Below, piece after piece: positions 1-5,570 of a stretch of 8,491 nt of DNA. The first letter of the stretch is position 1. Each line of letters begins with the position of its first letter. The DNA is from an uncultured Oscillospiraceae bacterium. GTDB taxonomy: Bacteria > Bacillota > Clostridia > Oscillospirales > Oscillospiraceae. A model generated the notes under the pieces. It was not told where the DNA came from. It ran no database searches and saw nothing but the letters and a program-made list of their open reading frames with translations. The translations under genes and the position numbers were made by a program. The DNA lies in the NCBI GenBank assembly GCA_934546725.1, contig CAKTED010000056.1, positions 1 through 8,491 on the forward strand. Reading direction: 5' to 3'.

Positions 1-1049
1 GCTGCGTGTTCTGTTTCATCGATCAGCTGCCGAAGGGTCTGCGCGAGACGCTGTATTTCAAGGATGACGACGCCCGGCTCTCCTTCCTTCAGGGCAACTA
101 TATCACGCTCACGAACCTTTCCGAGCGCGAGGTAAAGCGCATCATTGACCTGAAAATAAGCCCCGTCAACATCTCCGTGCACACGGCAAACCCCGAGCTG
201 CGCGTCAAAATGCTTCGCAACAAAAACGCCGGGGCCTGCCTGGATATAATGCGCCGCTTCGCCGAGGCCGGCATAAGGATGAACTGCCAGATCGTCTGCT
301 GCCCCGGCCTGAACGACGGCGCGGAGCTTCGGCGCACCATGCTCGCGCTCACCGTGCTCTATCCGCAGGTCGAGAGCGTGTCCGTCGTCCCCGTCGGGCT
401 CACGAAGTACCGCGAGGGGCTTTATCCCCTCGAGCCCGTTACTCCCGCGAAGGCCGCTGAGATCATCGACACGGTGGACGGCTACGGCGAGGAGCTGAAG
501 AAAAATAACGGCGTCCGCCTTTTCTACTGCTCTGACGAGCTCTATCTCCGCGCGGGCCGCGAGCTGCCGGACACGGACTATTACGACGGCTATCCGCAGT
601 ACGAAAACGGCGTTGGTCTTATGCGTTCGCTGTCGGACGAGTTCACGTCCGCGCTGAAGCTGCTTGACGAGGACCCCGTTTCGTACTTCTCCGTCGCCAC
701 GGGTGCCTCCGCCGCGCCGTTCATCTCATCGCTCATCGACAGGCTCGGCGAAAAGTGCATGAACAGTCACGGCGTCGTTTACGCCATACGCAACGATTTT
801 CTCGGCGAGAGCGTGAACGTTGCGGGGCTTGTTTCCGGCGGCGACATATTGAAGCAGCTGCGCGGGAAAAAGCTCGGCAGCCGCCTGCTCATCCCCGCCG
901 TAATGCTGCGGCACGGCGGCGACGTTTTTCTTGACGATGTAAGCCTCGGCGCGCTCTCCGAAGAGCTCGGCGTACCGGTGATCCCCGTCCCAAACGACGG
1001 CGGCGCGCTGCTTGACGCCATGCTCGGCCTCGACGGGCCGCAGAGCTGA
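1..1049 (+). CDS. DUF512 / radical SAM protein, 5' end cut by window edge
   Basis: This is the C-terminal 348 residues of a radical-SAM protein of the DUF512 family; the molecular function of the family is not established. The reading frame is open back to the window edge. The visible part opens with C-V-F-C-F-I-D-Q-L-P (bases 3-32), the last two cysteines of the family's iron-sulfur cluster motif, so the GTG at 6 lies inside the motif and is not the start. The known family order is an N-terminal PDZ-like domain, the radical-SAM core, then DUF512. About 90 to 100 residues, including the PDZ-like part and the first cluster cysteine, should lie upstream of the window. The conserved NYITLTNL, a CPGLNDG stretch and the C-terminal GLVSGGDIL, LLIPAVML and DVFLDDVSL stretches fit the family. 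The stop is TGA at 1047-1049. No terminator is visible in the 50 bases before der, so co-transcription is likely; DUF512 next to der is a familiar order in Clostridia. Confidence 0.9.
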   Translation, partial: CVFCFIDQLPKGLRETLYFKDDDARLSFLQGNYITLTNLSEREVKRIIDLKISPVNISVHTANPELRVKMLRNKNAGACLDIMRRFAEAGIRMNCQIVCCPGLNDGAELRRTMLALTVLYPQVESVSVVPVGLTKYREGLYPLEPVTPAKAAEIIDTVDGYGEELKKNNGVRLFYCSDELYLRAGRELPDTDYYDGYPQYENGVGLMRSLSDEFTSALKLLDEDPVSYFSVATGASAAPFISSLIDRLGEKCMNSHGVVYAIRNDFLGESVNVAGLVSGGDILKQLRGKKLGSRLLIPAVMLRHGGDVFLDDVSLGALSEELGVPVIPVPNDGGALLDAMLGLDGPQS

Positions 1050-1099
1050 CCGGGCTCCCCCACGATCCCGCAAATTTACAGAACAGAGGAGGCAAAGGT

Positions 1100-2431
1100 A
1101 TGTCCAAGCCACTGGTAGCAATAGTCGGCCGCCCCAACGTCGGCAAATCGCTGCTCTTCAACAAGCTCACCGGCAAGCGCCTTTCCATAGTAGAGGACAC
1201 CCCCGGCGTTACGCGCGACAGGCTCTACGCCGACACCGACTGGAACGGACGCACGTTCACCCTTGTCGACACCGGCGGTATCGAGCCGAAAACGAATAAC
1301 GAGATCCTGCGCTTCATCCGCGAACAGGCCGAGATAGCCATAGACACCGCAGACGTCATCGTGCTCGTCACGGATATCCACACCGGCGTGACCGCCGCCG
1401 ACAGCGAGATAGCCTCCATGCTTCAGCGCTCCGGCAAGCCCGTCGTGCTCGTTGTGAACAAGATGGACTCCACCGGCGTGACGGACCCCGGCATATACGA
1501 GTTCTATTCCCTCGGCCTGGGCGACCCCATTGCCGTTTCCGCCGTTCACGGCCACGGCACCGGCGACCTTCTGGACGCCTGCGTTAAGGCCTTCCCGCCC
1601 GAGGAGGAGCAGCCGGAGGACGACGGCACGATAAACGTCGCCATCATCGGCCGCCCCAACGTCGGCAAATCCTCGCTTACGAACTATATCCTCGGCGAAA
1701 AGCGAGTTATCGTCAGCAACGTTGCCGGAACGACGCGCGACGCCGTTGACAGCTACTTTGAAAACGATACCGGCCGCTACATGTTCATCGACACCGCCGG
1801 CATCCGCCGCAAGTCGAAGGTGGACGACCGTATTGAAAAATACAGCGTCATGCGCGCCCAGCGCGCCATTGACCGCGCGGACGTGTGCCTCATCCTCATT
1901 GACGCGCAGGACGGCGTTACAGAGCAGGACACAAAGGTCGCGGGCCTTGCCCACGAAGCCGGGAAAGCCTGCATCATCGTCGTGAACAAATGGGACCTCG
2001 TCGAAAAGGAAACGAAGACGATGGACAAAATGCGGCAGGACGTCATGCGCGACCTGAGCTTCATGAGCTACGCGCCCATAGTTTTCATCTCCGCCATGAC
2101 CGGCCAGCGCGTAAACCGCCTTTTCGAGCTGATAAACTTCGTTTACGGCCAGAGCGCCATGCGCATAACCACCGGCATGCTCAATAACGTTCTTGAGGAC
2201 GCCACCATGCGCGTGCAGCCGCCCACGGACAAGGGCCGCCGCCTCAAGCTCTATTATATGACTCAGACCGGCATAAAGCCCCCCTGCTTCGTGATCTTCG
2301 TTAATAACGCCGAGCTGTTCCACTTCTCGTATCAGCGCTATATCGAAAATCAGATCCGCGCCGTTTTCGGCCTCGAGGGCACGCCGATAAAGATCGTCGT
2401 CCGCCAGAAGGGCGACAAGGATCCCACCTGA
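1100..2431 (+). CDS. der: Ribosome-assembly GTPase Der (EngA)
   Basis: Der is an essential cytoplasmic GTPase acting late in 50S ribosomal subunit assembly; it has two GTPase domains in tandem and a C-terminal KH-like domain. All are visible in the 443 residues. The first G domain has GRPNVGKS (10-17), DTGG (57-60), NKMD (120-123) and SAVHGHG (147-153). The second has GRPNVGKS (184-191), DTAG (231-234), NKWD (296-299) and SAMTGQ (331-336). The KH-like domain spans about 350-437. Length is normal for Gram-positive Der. The start is supported by AGAGGAGG at 1085-1092, 7 bases before the ATG. One small oddity: the residue after the first P-loop serine is Leu18, where Thr is usual. The gene follows the DUF512 gene by 50 bases and ends at a strong terminator. 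The family assignment is secure. Confidence 0.98.
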   Translation: MSKPLVAIVGRPNVGKSLLFNKLTGKRLSIVEDTPGVTRDRLYADTDWNGRTFTLVDTGGIEPKTNNEILRFIREQAEIAIDTADVIVLVTDIHTGVTAADSEIASMLQRSGKPVVLVVNKMDSTGVTDPGIYEFYSLGLGDPIAVSAVHGHGTGDLLDACVKAFPPEEEQPEDDGTINVAIIGRPNVGKSSLTNYILGEKRVIVSNVAGTTRDAVDSYFENDTGRYMFIDTAGIRRKSKVDDRIEKYSVMRAQRAIDRADVCLILIDAQDGVTEQDTKVAGLAHEAGKACIIVVNKWDLVEKETKTMDKMRQDVMRDLSFMSYAPIVFISAMTGQRVNRLFELINFVYGQSAMRITTGMLNNVLEDATMRVQPPTDKGRRLKLYYMTQTGIKPPCFVIFVNNAELFHFSYQRYIENQIRAVFGLEGTPIKIVVRQKGDKDPT

Positions 2432-2454
2432 CCCATCCATACGCCGCTTCCGTC

Positions 2455-2495
2455 CCGCCTCTCTGACGCTTCCATGCGTTCGAGAGGCGGTTTTT
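2455..2495 (+). terminator. Rho-independent terminator of the DUF512-der operon
   Basis: CCGCCTCTC (2455-2463) pairs with GAGAGGCGG (2482-2490). An inner ACGC/GCGT stem (2466-2469 with 2476-2479) extends it beyond one mismatch and one G-T pair, closing on a 6-base loop. TTTTT follows at 2491-2495. It starts 24 bases after the der stop codon. Confidence 0.93.
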
Positions 2496-2573
2496 GCGTG
2501 TGCGGCGGGAGGTGCGGTAATTCATAATGCGGAATTTTCACTGTTTGGAGAAGGCGGGGGCTTATCGTTTGCT

Positions 2574-2770
2574 GTCATTCAGAGCCTGCGCCAGCAGGCG
2601 AAGAATCCCACCGTTGGTTCGTACAGGTAACGATGACGTACCGTTCTGCCCCTCCGTAGGGGATTCCACGGCCTGCGGCCTCTGAATGACGGAAACCTTC
2701 AGTTTCCGCGTCCACGGTTGTCGTACTGCCATGCCCCTGACCGGGGGATCCCCGCTTCGCGAGGATGACG
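2574..2770. repeat. Intergenic imperfect palindromic repeat, copy 1 (longest)
   Basis: The left half is a nested palindrome. GTCATTCAGAG (2574-2584) is inverted as CTCTGAATGAC (2680-2690), and inside it GAATCCC (2603-2609) is inverted as GGGATTC (2660-2666). Each side also carries its own hairpin: GCCTGC/GCAGGC with a 4-base loop (2584-2599) and GGCC/GGCC with a 3-base loop (2670-2680). Drawn out, this folds as a long stem with side hairpins. The right half (2691-2770) begins with GGAAAC/GTTTCC (2691-2707) and ends with a block finishing GAGGATGACG. The part from 2633 on is repeated at 3578-3717. Open frames across it match no recognisable protein. It looks like a dispersed non-coding repeat of REP or MITE type; that class is an inference, since no transposase or target duplication is visible. 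Confidence 0.8.
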
Positions 2771-2837
2771 GAGAAGACCATGCCCCTCCCACATTCCCAT
2801 CAGCACCACACACTGTGCCGTACTTACCCTCCTGCAT

Positions 2838-2857
2838 GTCATTCAAGCCTCTGCGCC
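2838..2857. repeat. Degenerate left end of the same repeat family
   Basis: GTCATTCAAGCCTCTGCGCC resembles the left end of copy 1 at 2574-2592 (GTCATTCAGAGCCTGCGCC), with one base missing and two inserted. It is in the same orientation, 68 bases after copy 1 ends. The rest of an element is not recognisable after it; the sequence turns AT-rich at about 2880. It is probably a remnant. Confidence 0.5.
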
Positions 2858-2890
2858 CATCATTTTCCTGTCATTTCGCACTATTATGTC

Positions 2891-2907
2891 TAAATATGTC
2901 ATATTTA
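2891..2907. promoter_or_regulatory. 17-bp perfect palindrome, candidate operator
   Basis: TAAATATGTCATATTTA is an 8+1+8 perfect inverted repeat, 53 bases upstream of the -35 box of the better XRE promoter candidate. TATTATGTCT, sharing the TATGTC core, occurs directly before it (2882-2891, sharing one base) and again at 3034-3043. Small XRE regulators often bind dyads close to their own promoters, so an operator is plausible. In AT-rich DNA a dyad can arise by chance, so this is a candidate only. Confidence 0.4.
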
Positions 2908-2959
2908 TTTGTGCATCTTTAACTATTTTTATCATTTTAAATTGTACTTTTCGCCGTTT

Positions 2960-2988
2960 TTGACCTTTTTGTGTAGTAAATTTAAAAT
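2960..2988 (+). promoter_or_regulatory. Candidate sigma-A promoter for the XRE gene
   Basis: TTGACC (2960-2965), a 17-base gap and TAAAAT (2983-2988) match the vegetative consensus at five of six positions in each box. Transcription would start near 2995, giving a leader of about 100 bases. A weaker overlapping candidate lies just downstream: TTGCAA (2993-2998), 17 bases, TAAACT (3016-3021) with a TG one base before it. The surrounding 2881-3060 is 25% GC by hand count. Confidence 0.6.
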
Positions 2989-3095
2989 AATATTGCAATT
3001 TCCGTTAATCTGTGCTAAACTTCTGAATACAAATATTATGTCTTGCTAAAAACAATCGCAGTACAGGCATTCAATATAAAAGAGGGGGAAATCTC

Positions 3096-3482
3096 ATGGT
3101 CGAGTTAACAAGAGAAGAAAAGAAGCAGCTCTGTGCGGAGCTCACCGAGCATCTGCCCAAAATTCGCAAGCTGCTCAACCTCACCCAGGCGGAATTTGGC
3201 GACATGACAGGCCTTTCAAGGGTCACGATATCTCAGATAGAGGGCGGCAAGGTCAAGCTTACATGGCTGCACCTGAATGCGATCATGTTCATCTGCGTTT
3301 CCAATATCCGCACGAAGGAGTACATATACGCCAACAACATTCTCGGCACGCGCTTTCTCCAGTTCGTCCAGTGCAAGGACGAAAATATCCCGCCGGACAC
3401 GAACGTCACCGTCCGCACGGAGCTGATAAAGGCCTATCAGGAGCTGCTCGAGTTCCAGAAAAGCGGCGTAGCAAACGCATGA
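3096..3482 (+). CDS. Small XRE-family helix-turn-helix regulator
   Basis: This is a 128-residue cytoplasmic DNA-binding protein. A classic XRE/Cro-type helix-turn-helix spans about residues 19-57: LPKIRKLLNLTQAEFGDMTG, then the likely recognition helix SRVTISQIEGGK (41-52). The C-terminal half (about 60-128) has no domain I recognise and may serve for dimerisation or ligand sensing; its last 20 residues look like a short amphipathic helix. The ATG at 3096 follows AGAGGGGG (3081-3088) by 7 bases. The gene is alone, with its own promoter and terminator and no toxin-like partner, so an antitoxin role is not supported. Coding GC (57% over 3121-3180) fits the neighbours although the upstream region is AT-rich. 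It may regulate itself through the dyad at 2891-2907, which is inference. Its targets are unknown. Confidence 0.88.
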   Translation: MVELTREEKKQLCAELTEHLPKIRKLLNLTQAEFGDMTGLSRVTISQIEGGKVKLTWLHLNAIMFICVSNIRTKEYIYANNILGTRFLQFVQCKDENIPPDTNVTVRTELIKAYQELLEFQKSGVANA

Positions 3483-3520
3483 CCGCCGCAAGGTTGTGTT
3501 AAGTATTTTTTAATTTTTGT

Positions 3521-3557
3521 AAGGGTACGGTACTTTTGCCGTACCCTTTGCTTTTTT
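3521..3557 (+). terminator. Rho-independent terminator of the XRE gene
   Basis: A perfect 10-bp stem, AAGGGTACGG (3521-3530) with CCGTACCCTT (3539-3548), closes an 8-base loop. A T-rich tail with six consecutive Ts at 3552-3557 follows. It lies 38 bases after the stop codon. Confidence 0.92.
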
Positions 3558-3577
3558 GTTACGGAGAAGCCGGGCGC

Positions 3578-3717
3578 ATGACGTCCCCCTCTGCCCCTCC
3601 TTATGGGATTCCGCGGGGTGCTGACGCACCCATCCGAATGACAGAGACTTTGGGTCCCCGCGTCCACGGCCAGGCCGTTACCCCTGACCGGGTGATCCCC
3701 GCTGCGCGAGGATGACG
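3578..3717. repeat. Intergenic imperfect palindromic repeat, copy 2 (left part missing)
   Basis: This matches copy 1 from 2633 to 2770 in the same orientation. The first 39 bases agree at 33 positions, and the last 37 (3681-3717 against 2734-2770) agree at 35. The 59 bases between the outer ATGAC and the left GTCATTCAGAG end of copy 1 are absent here. The side hairpin at 3616-3631 is GGGTGC-TGAC-GCACCC, where copy 1 has GGCC-TGC-GGCC: the pairing is kept with different bases. It starts about 20 bases after the XRE terminator and ends 53 bases before the symporter -35 box. Confidence 0.78.
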
Positions 3718-3770
3718 TAGTAAACCTTAACCCTCCCGCGTCCGCCGCCACCCCCATCGTAAAACAGCCC

Positions 3771-3799
3771 TTGACAAAACCCGCGCGCTGTGTTACCCT
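3771..3799 (+). promoter_or_regulatory. Candidate sigma-A promoter of the symporter gene
   Basis: A perfect TTGACA (3771-3776), a 17-base gap and TACCCT (3794-3799) preceded by TGT form an extended -10 promoter. The weak -10 box is offset by the consensus -35 and the TGn element. Transcription would start near 3806, giving a leader of about 55 AT-rich bases that includes the 10-bp palindrome TAAAGCTTTA (3821-3830). Confidence 0.68.
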
Positions 3800-3861
3800 G
3801 TGCTCATCAATTTAAAAGAATAAAGCTTTAAAAAGTTGAACTAAAAGGGAGTAATGGAGAA

Positions 3862-5409
3862 ATGGTATTCAAAATTCTGATCCTCGTCGTTTTCTTCGGC
3901 ATAATGATAGGCATCGGCCTTTACTGCCGCAGGAACGCAACGGACGTCGGCGGCTTTGTGCTCGGCGGGCGAAATGTCGGCCCGTGGCTCACCGCCTTTG
4001 CATACGGCACATCGTACTTTTCCGCCGTCATATTCATCGGCTATGCCGGCCAGTTCGGCTGGAAATACGGCATTGCGTCAACGTGGATAGGCCTCGGCAA
4101 CGCCTTCATCGGCTCGCTGCTGGCGTGGGTCGTGCTCGGCCGCCGCACAAGGGTCATGACGCAGCACCTCGGCAGCGCCACGATGCCGGAATTTTTCGGC
4201 GCGCGCTTCGGCAGCCGCGCGCTCAAGATAGCGGCCTCGGTGATAGTTTTCATCTTCCTCATTCCGTACACCGCCTCGCTCTATAACGGTCTTTCCCGCC
4301 TCTTTGAGATGGCGTTCAAGGTCGATTACAGCGTCTGCGTTATCGCAATGGCCGTGCTCACGGGCATTTACGTCATCGCGGGCGGATATATGGCCACCGC
4401 GATAAACGACTTTATCCAGGGCATTATCATGATCGTCGGCATCATCATCGTCATAGCCGCGGTGCTTCTCAGCAAGGGCGGCTTCATGGAGGCTTTGGCC
4501 GGTCTCGCCCAGGTCGAGGATGCGTCCGTTTCCACCCAGCCGGGCGTTTTCGCCTCCTTCTTCGGCCCCGATCCGCTCAACCTGCTCGGCGTCGTTATCC
4601 TCACGTCGCTCGGGACCTGGGGTCTGCCGCAGATGGTGCAGAAGTTTTACGCCATCAGGAGCGAGCAGGCCATACGCAAGGGCACGATAATTTCCACCAT
4701 GTTCGCGCTCATAGTTGCCGGCGGCTGCTACTTCCTCGGCGGCTTCGGACGGCTTTTTTCAGACAGCGTCGATATAGCCGCGGGCGGCTATGATTCCATC
4801 ATCCCCGCAATGCTCTCGGGTCTGCCGGATATTCTCATCGCGCTCACCGTCGTTCTCGTGCTTTCGGCCTCCATGTCCACGCTGTCGAGCCTTGTCATCG
4901 CCTCCTCCTCCACGCTCACGATAGATCTCATAAAGGACAACATCGTAAAGAACATGAGCGAGAAAAAGCAGGTGCTCGTAATGCGCTGCCTCATCGTTGT
5001 TTTCATCGCCATCTCCGCCGTTATCGCGATCGTGCAGTACCGCAATAACGTTACATTCATCGCGCAGCTCATGGGCGTAAGCTGGGGCGCGCTCGCCGGA
5101 GCGTTCCTCGCGCCGTTCCTTTACGGCCTGTACTTCAGGCGTACAAGCCGCGCCTCCGTCTGGGTCAGCCTTATCTTCGGTGCGAGCATAATGACGCTCA
5201 ATCTGCTGTTCCGCTCCTCCTTCCCCGCGCTGCTCCAGTCGCCCATCAACTGCGGCGCGTTCGCGATGCTGGCCGGGCTCATCCTCGTGCCGATCGTATC
5301 GCTCTTTACGAAAAAGCCGGACTCCGCGCTCGTTGACAGCTGCTTTGCCTGCTATGACGAAAAGGTCCTCGTGAGCAGCAAGCGCGCTCTGAGCGACAGC
5401 AAAGAATAA
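3862..5409 (+). CDS. Sodium:solute symporter (SSS family), substrate unknown
   Basis: This 515-residue integral membrane protein should import a small solute with Na+ using the LeuT-like fold; about 13 hydrophobic segments are visible, the first at 3-21 and the last at 461-482. Family marks include LGGRNVGPW (35-42), GTWGLPQMVQKFYAIRSEQA (251-270) and SASMSTLSSLVIASSS (335-350). By alignment with E. coli PutP from memory, Ser339 and Thr340 match the residues of its Na2 sodium site (Ser340, Thr341). The position of PutP Asp55 is Tyr52 here, in a TSYFSAV motif that other SSS branches also carry, so proline transport should not be assumed. Length is normal. The ATG at 3862 has AGGGAG (3846-3851) 10 bases upstream; an ATG at 3854 in another frame gives only eight codons. 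The gene has its own promoter and terminator. Family is certain, substrate open. Confidence 0.93.
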   Translation: MVFKILILVVFFGIMIGIGLYCRRNATDVGGFVLGGRNVGPWLTAFAYGTSYFSAVIFIGYAGQFGWKYGIASTWIGLGNAFIGSLLAWVVLGRRTRVMTQHLGSATMPEFFGARFGSRALKIAASVIVFIFLIPYTASLYNGLSRLFEMAFKVDYSVCVIAMAVLTGIYVIAGGYMATAINDFIQGIIMIVGIIIVIAAVLLSKGGFMEALAGLAQVEDASVSTQPGVFASFFGPDPLNLLGVVILTSLGTWGLPQMVQKFYAIRSEQAIRKGTIISTMFALIVAGGCYFLGGFGRLFSDSVDIAAGGYDSIIPAMLSGLPDILIALTVVLVLSASMSTLSSLVIASSSTLTIDLIKDNIVKNMSEKKQVLVMRCLIVVFIAISAVIAIVQYRNNVTFIAQLMGVSWGALAGAFLAPFLYGLYFRRTSRASVWVSLIFGASIMTLNLLFRSSFPALLQSPINCGAFAMLAGLILVPIVSLFTKKPDSALVDSCFACYDEKVLVSSKRALSDSKE

Positions 5410-5434
5410 TCCCCCAAACCTGCGGATATGCATT

Positions 5435-5481
5435 ATCCGGGTGCAAAAGTCTCAAAATTCGGCTTTTGCACCCGGATTTTT
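5435..5481 (+). terminator. Rho-independent terminator of the symporter gene
   Basis: A 14-bp perfect stem (5436-5449 with 5463-5476; core CCGGGTGCAAAAG), extended by one A-T pair at 5435/5477, closes a 13-base loop. It is followed by Ts to 5481. It begins 26 bases after the stop codon and separates the symporter from the kinase gene. Confidence 0.93.
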
Positions 5482-5503
5482 GCATTAATTAACACCGTTA
5501 TGC

Positions 5504-5532
5504 TTGAAAAAGGCGCAGCAGGACATTATAAT
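5504..5532 (+). promoter_or_regulatory. Near-consensus promoter of the hybrid kinase gene
   Basis: TTGAAA (5504-5509), exactly 17 bases, then a perfect TATAAT (5527-5532). Transcription would start near 5539-5540, giving a leader of only about 30 bases before the GTG at 5571. This also rules against the in-frame TTG at 5541 as the start, because it would sit at the first bases of the mRNA with no room for a ribosome binding site. Confidence 0.85.
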
Positions 5533-5557
5533 AGGTTTTATTGTATCAGGCACGATT

Positions 5558-5563
5558 GGGAGG
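5558..5563 (+). promoter_or_regulatory. Ribosome binding site fixing the GTG start of the kinase
   Basis: GGGAGG sits 7 bases before the GTG at 5571. The alternative TTG at 5541 has no such site upstream. Starting at 5571 also gives a normal signal peptide with a positive n-region close to the N-terminus. Confidence 0.85.
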
Positions 5564-5570
5564 ATCATCG

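Noticed and set aside
1076..2440. A 454-codon open frame on the minus strand covering all of der
   Set aside because: Der is certain on the + strand with all G motifs. The antisense frame stays open because of GC-rich codon bias, has a low-complexity composition and no recognisable domain.
2562..2922. Short frames on both strands (about 70-95 codons) within the repeat region
   Set aside because: They run through palindromic repeat sequence and owe their length to GC content; none has a convincing ribosome binding site or a recognisable protein.
2995..3095. A riboswitch or structured leader upstream of the XRE gene
   Set aside because: The 100-base AT-rich leader has no long stems and no motif of a known riboswitch class that I can see.
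3096..3482. The XRE gene as an antitoxin of a toxin-antitoxin pair
   Set aside because: No small partner gene lies on either side; the gene is flanked by its own promoter region and a terminator.
2574..3717. A CRISPR array
   Set aside because: The repeats are long, imperfectly palindromic, separated by a gene and not regularly spaced; there are no short identical repeats with spacers and no cas genes.
4759..5433. A 224-codon minus-strand frame across the end of the symporter gene
   Set aside because: It is antisense to a clear SSS gene, rich in R, E, A and G as expected of a shadow frame, and runs through the terminator stem.
5541..5570. TTG at 5541 as the kinase start
   Set aside because: It sits at the predicted transcription start, lacks a Shine-Dalgarno site and would add ten residues before the n-region. 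GTG at 5571 has GGGAGG at 7 bases.
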